Assembly: GCA_903905285.1 (NCBI GenBank)
Contig: CAIVFQ010000147.1
Span: 1 to 7,307, forward strand
DNA length: 7,307 nt
From: an uncultured Alphaproteobacteria bacterium
Lineage (GTDB): Bacteria; Pseudomonadota; Alphaproteobacteria; Paracaedibacterales; CAIULA01
Direction of reading: 5' to 3'
A model generated the notes under the pieces. That model had not been told where the DNA came from and did not search any database. It saw nothing but the letters and a program-made list of their open reading frames with translations. Shown here one piece after another: positions 6,424 through 7,307 of this stretch. How positions within the stretch are numbered: the first letter of the stretch is position 1; every line of letters begins with the position of its first letter. The position numbers and the translations under genes were made by a program.

Positions 6424-6453
6424 TAAAAGCCGATGCTTTTAGTAAAATTTTAC
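6424..6453. promoter_or_regulatory. Hairpin abutting a 12-bp palindrome, possible control site
   Basis: TAAAAGC (6424-6430), a CGAT loop and GCTTTTA (6435-6441) form a perfect 7-bp stem. It is followed without a gap by GTAAAATTTTAC (6442-6453), a perfect 12-bp palindrome. The palindrome contains TAAAAT (6443-6448), which has TTCATA (6420-6425) 17 bases upstream, a weak promoter pair. A repressor site over a promoter for the exported protein is one reading; an AT-rich hairpin by chance is another. Confidence 0.25.
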
Positions 6454-6525
6454 ACTTCCACCTAACATGATTTATTGTTAATTTGAATTCTGGTGTGACG
6501 TTTGACATTACGCATTTTATAAATT

Positions 6526-6531
6526 AAGGAG
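6526..6531 (+). promoter_or_regulatory. Strong Shine-Dalgarno for the exported-protein gene
   Basis: AAGGAG lies 7 bases before the ATG at 6539. It is the best ribosome-binding site in the window and is the main reason to believe the following frame is translated. Nearby TTGACA (6502-6507) and TATAAA (6518-6523) look like promoter boxes but are only 10 bases apart, so they are not a working pair. Confidence 0.7.
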
Positions 6532-6538
6532 TATCCGT

Positions 6539-7066
6539 ATGATAGAAAAAGCGCAAAGAGCCTTAGGTTGGACAAGCCTTGGATTGTTGGTAAGTTTAGC
6601 CGTGTCTTTATCACCCCACGCTGCGTCAACACAAAGCGAGGTAACGTGCCCAGCGAGTTCAGTTTCCACCCCACTATCGCCTACCCCAGCTGTCCCCGAC
6701 ACCGTTGCGCGTCAAAGAGGATACATAGTGGACCGCTTAATCAAGAACGATCGCACACTCTTAGAAGAACAAGTGATCTTGGAAACCTTCCAATGTAACG
6801 GCAACTATGAGGATTTTCTCAGGACAAGACTTTTAAACACCTCAATTAAAAAAGAAGACGTCCTAAAGGCAGTGCGCAATGGAGATAAGAAAGAGCTTCT
6901 GCATCATATGAATTTTCTAAGAGGTGAAATGGAAGGTGACGTACAGGAATTGGTCTCCACTCTCCGCCCACGCAACCCCGAAATTGTAGAGAAACACACA
7001 AAAAAGTCGATTTTTGACTGGAAAAGCTTTGCAAAAGAGTATTTTCCTGAAAAACAAATAGGTTAG
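6539..7066 (+). CDS. Unrecognised exported protein, 175 residues
   Basis: I do not recognise this protein. Residues 1-30 look like a Sec signal peptide: basic residues K4 and R7, a hydrophobic run from W11 to L24, then SPHAAST with a likely cut near 29-30. There is no lipobox Cys at the cut. Next comes a Ser/Thr/Pro-rich linker (about 39-55) and then a charged, mostly helical domain (56-175). The mature part has two cysteines, C37 and C86, which could form one disulphide in the periplasm. No transmembrane segment follows the signal. A strong AAGGAG site fixes the start. The gene stands alone, between IS remnants and between two copies of a 135-bp repeat, which suggests it arrived with or was moved by mobile DNA. 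In a host-associated bacterium it could be a secreted factor, but nothing in the sequence shows a function. Confidence 0.7.
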   Translation: MIEKAQRALGWTSLGLLVSLAVSLSPHAASTQSEVTCPASSVSTPLSPTPAVPDTVARQRGYIVDRLIKNDRTLLEEQVILETFQCNGNYEDFLRTRLLNTSIKKEDVLKAVRNGDKKELLHHMNFLRGEMEGDVQELVSTLRPRNPEIVEKHTKKSIFDWKSFAKEYFPEKQIG

Positions 7067-7091
7067 AACTGGTCGTCTGTGGAGTAACCTA

Positions 7092-7226
7092 AGATTCAAT
7101 GCCATATGCTTGACAATCGCAATGTTCTCTTGAGATGTGTTGTGCCCGCTGATCGTTTATGTGCCTCAAGAGGCATTGAAATTGGTCATATTTTTTACTT
7201 TGGAACGAAATATTCGAAGTCTCTGG
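7092..7226. repeat. 135-bp direct repeat, copy 2 (ISAs1 transposase scrap)
   Basis: Same orientation as 5632-5766, with 134 of 135 bases identical. On the minus strand it contains [13 protein letters not shown] of the ISAs1 transposase tail and then breaks off mid-gene at 7092, so the stop codon and terminal repeat seen beside copy 1 are missing. On its right the match ends at 7226, about five bases before the inferred tip of the IS30 element. Confidence 0.95.
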
Positions 7227-7232
7227 CCACAT

Positions 7233-7307
7233 TCAAGCTGCAAGTGCAACACAGTGTAAATTTTCATTAAAGACCTGAAGAGGAGTTTTCCACATCAGTT
7301 TCTTTCT
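7233..7307 (-). CDS. IS30-family transposase, C-terminal fragment cut by the window edge
   Basis: Read on the minus strand from the window edge, 24 codons and a TGA stop (7233-7235) give a tail beginning [13 protein letters not shown] and ending CVALAA. IS30-family transposases end with N-N-R-P-R-K-x-L-x-x-K-T-P-x-E-V-F followed by ...VAL-x, so the fit is good although short. The rest of the DDE domain lies outside the window. AAGTGCAAC at 7242-7250, mirrored at 114-122, is the probable terminal inverted-repeat core, and the stop codon falls inside the repeat region. The element's tip is inferred near 7231-7232. Whether this copy is intact cannot be seen. Confidence 0.65.
   Translation of the reverse strand, partial: RKKLMWKTPLQVFNENLHCVALAA

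Larger units (their letters stand above)
6266..6538. other. Intergenic stretch upstream of the exported-protein gene
   Basis: This 273-base stretch holds no convincing gene. A 39-codon minus-strand frame with a possible GTG start (6294-6413) is open but matches nothing I know and has only a weak ribosome site. Toward its right end lie a hairpin, a palindrome and the Shine-Dalgarno of the next gene, annotated separately. Confidence 0.5.

Noticed and set aside
6502..6523. TTGACA and TATAAA as the promoter of the exported-protein gene
   Set aside because: They are separated by only 10 bases, and the second box almost touches the Shine-Dalgarno, leaving no room for a leader.
5632..7226. Two-copy repeat as a CRISPR array or a composite transposon with intact IS ends
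   Set aside because: There are only two long copies with a 1.3-kb interval, and neither copy carries a full IS or both terminal repeats.
5813..7294. TTTTCCACA at 5813-5821 and 7286-7294 as DnaA boxes (TTWTNCACA)
   Set aside because: Two sites far apart are not an origin, and the right one lies within IS30 transposase codons, which explains it better.

Overview
The window looks like a piece of an AT-rich alphaproteobacterial genome, probably from a host-associated lineage of the Rickettsiales/Holosporales kind. The evidence is the gene order lytic transglycosylase / dapA / smpB, a J-domain protein of an alphaproteobacterial type, and a stretch crowded with decayed insertion sequences and GC-rich palindromes. 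The lineage is an inference from content; no rRNA or other phylogenetic marker is present.

The left two thirds are ordinary chromosome. On the minus strand, a periplasmic soluble lytic transglycosylase (781-2709) is followed 12 bases later by a small J-domain protein with a Cys/His-rich N-terminal half (160-768). Diverging from the transglycosylase across 28 bases is a plus-strand pair, dapA (2738-3613) and smpB (3616-4092), separated by 2 bases. Lysine/diaminopimelate synthesis and murein cleavage both serve the cell wall, while SmpB works with tmRNA in ribosome rescue. A Bcr/CflA-type drug efflux transporter (4211-5488, minus) converges on smpB across a 118-base gap that holds a perfect 14-bp palindrome.

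The right third (about 5518-7307) is a graveyard of mobile DNA. It holds the 3' end of an ISAs1-family transposase with its probable terminal repeat, a scrap of an IS3-family OrfA/OrfB, a 184-bp nested palindromic element, a gene for an unrecognised exported 175-residue protein (6539-7066), and a second copy of a 135-bp piece of the ISAs1 remnant (134/135 identical). The exported protein therefore sits between two direct repeats.

Both window edges lie inside IS30-family elements. The first 22 codons of a transposase lie at the left edge and the last 24 codons of one at the right edge, both on the minus strand. This is what a contig broken at copies of one insertion sequence would look like.

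I see no CRISPR array, tRNA, rRNA, phage module or recognisable defence system. The least explained items are the exported protein, the repeat pair around it and the nested palindrome.
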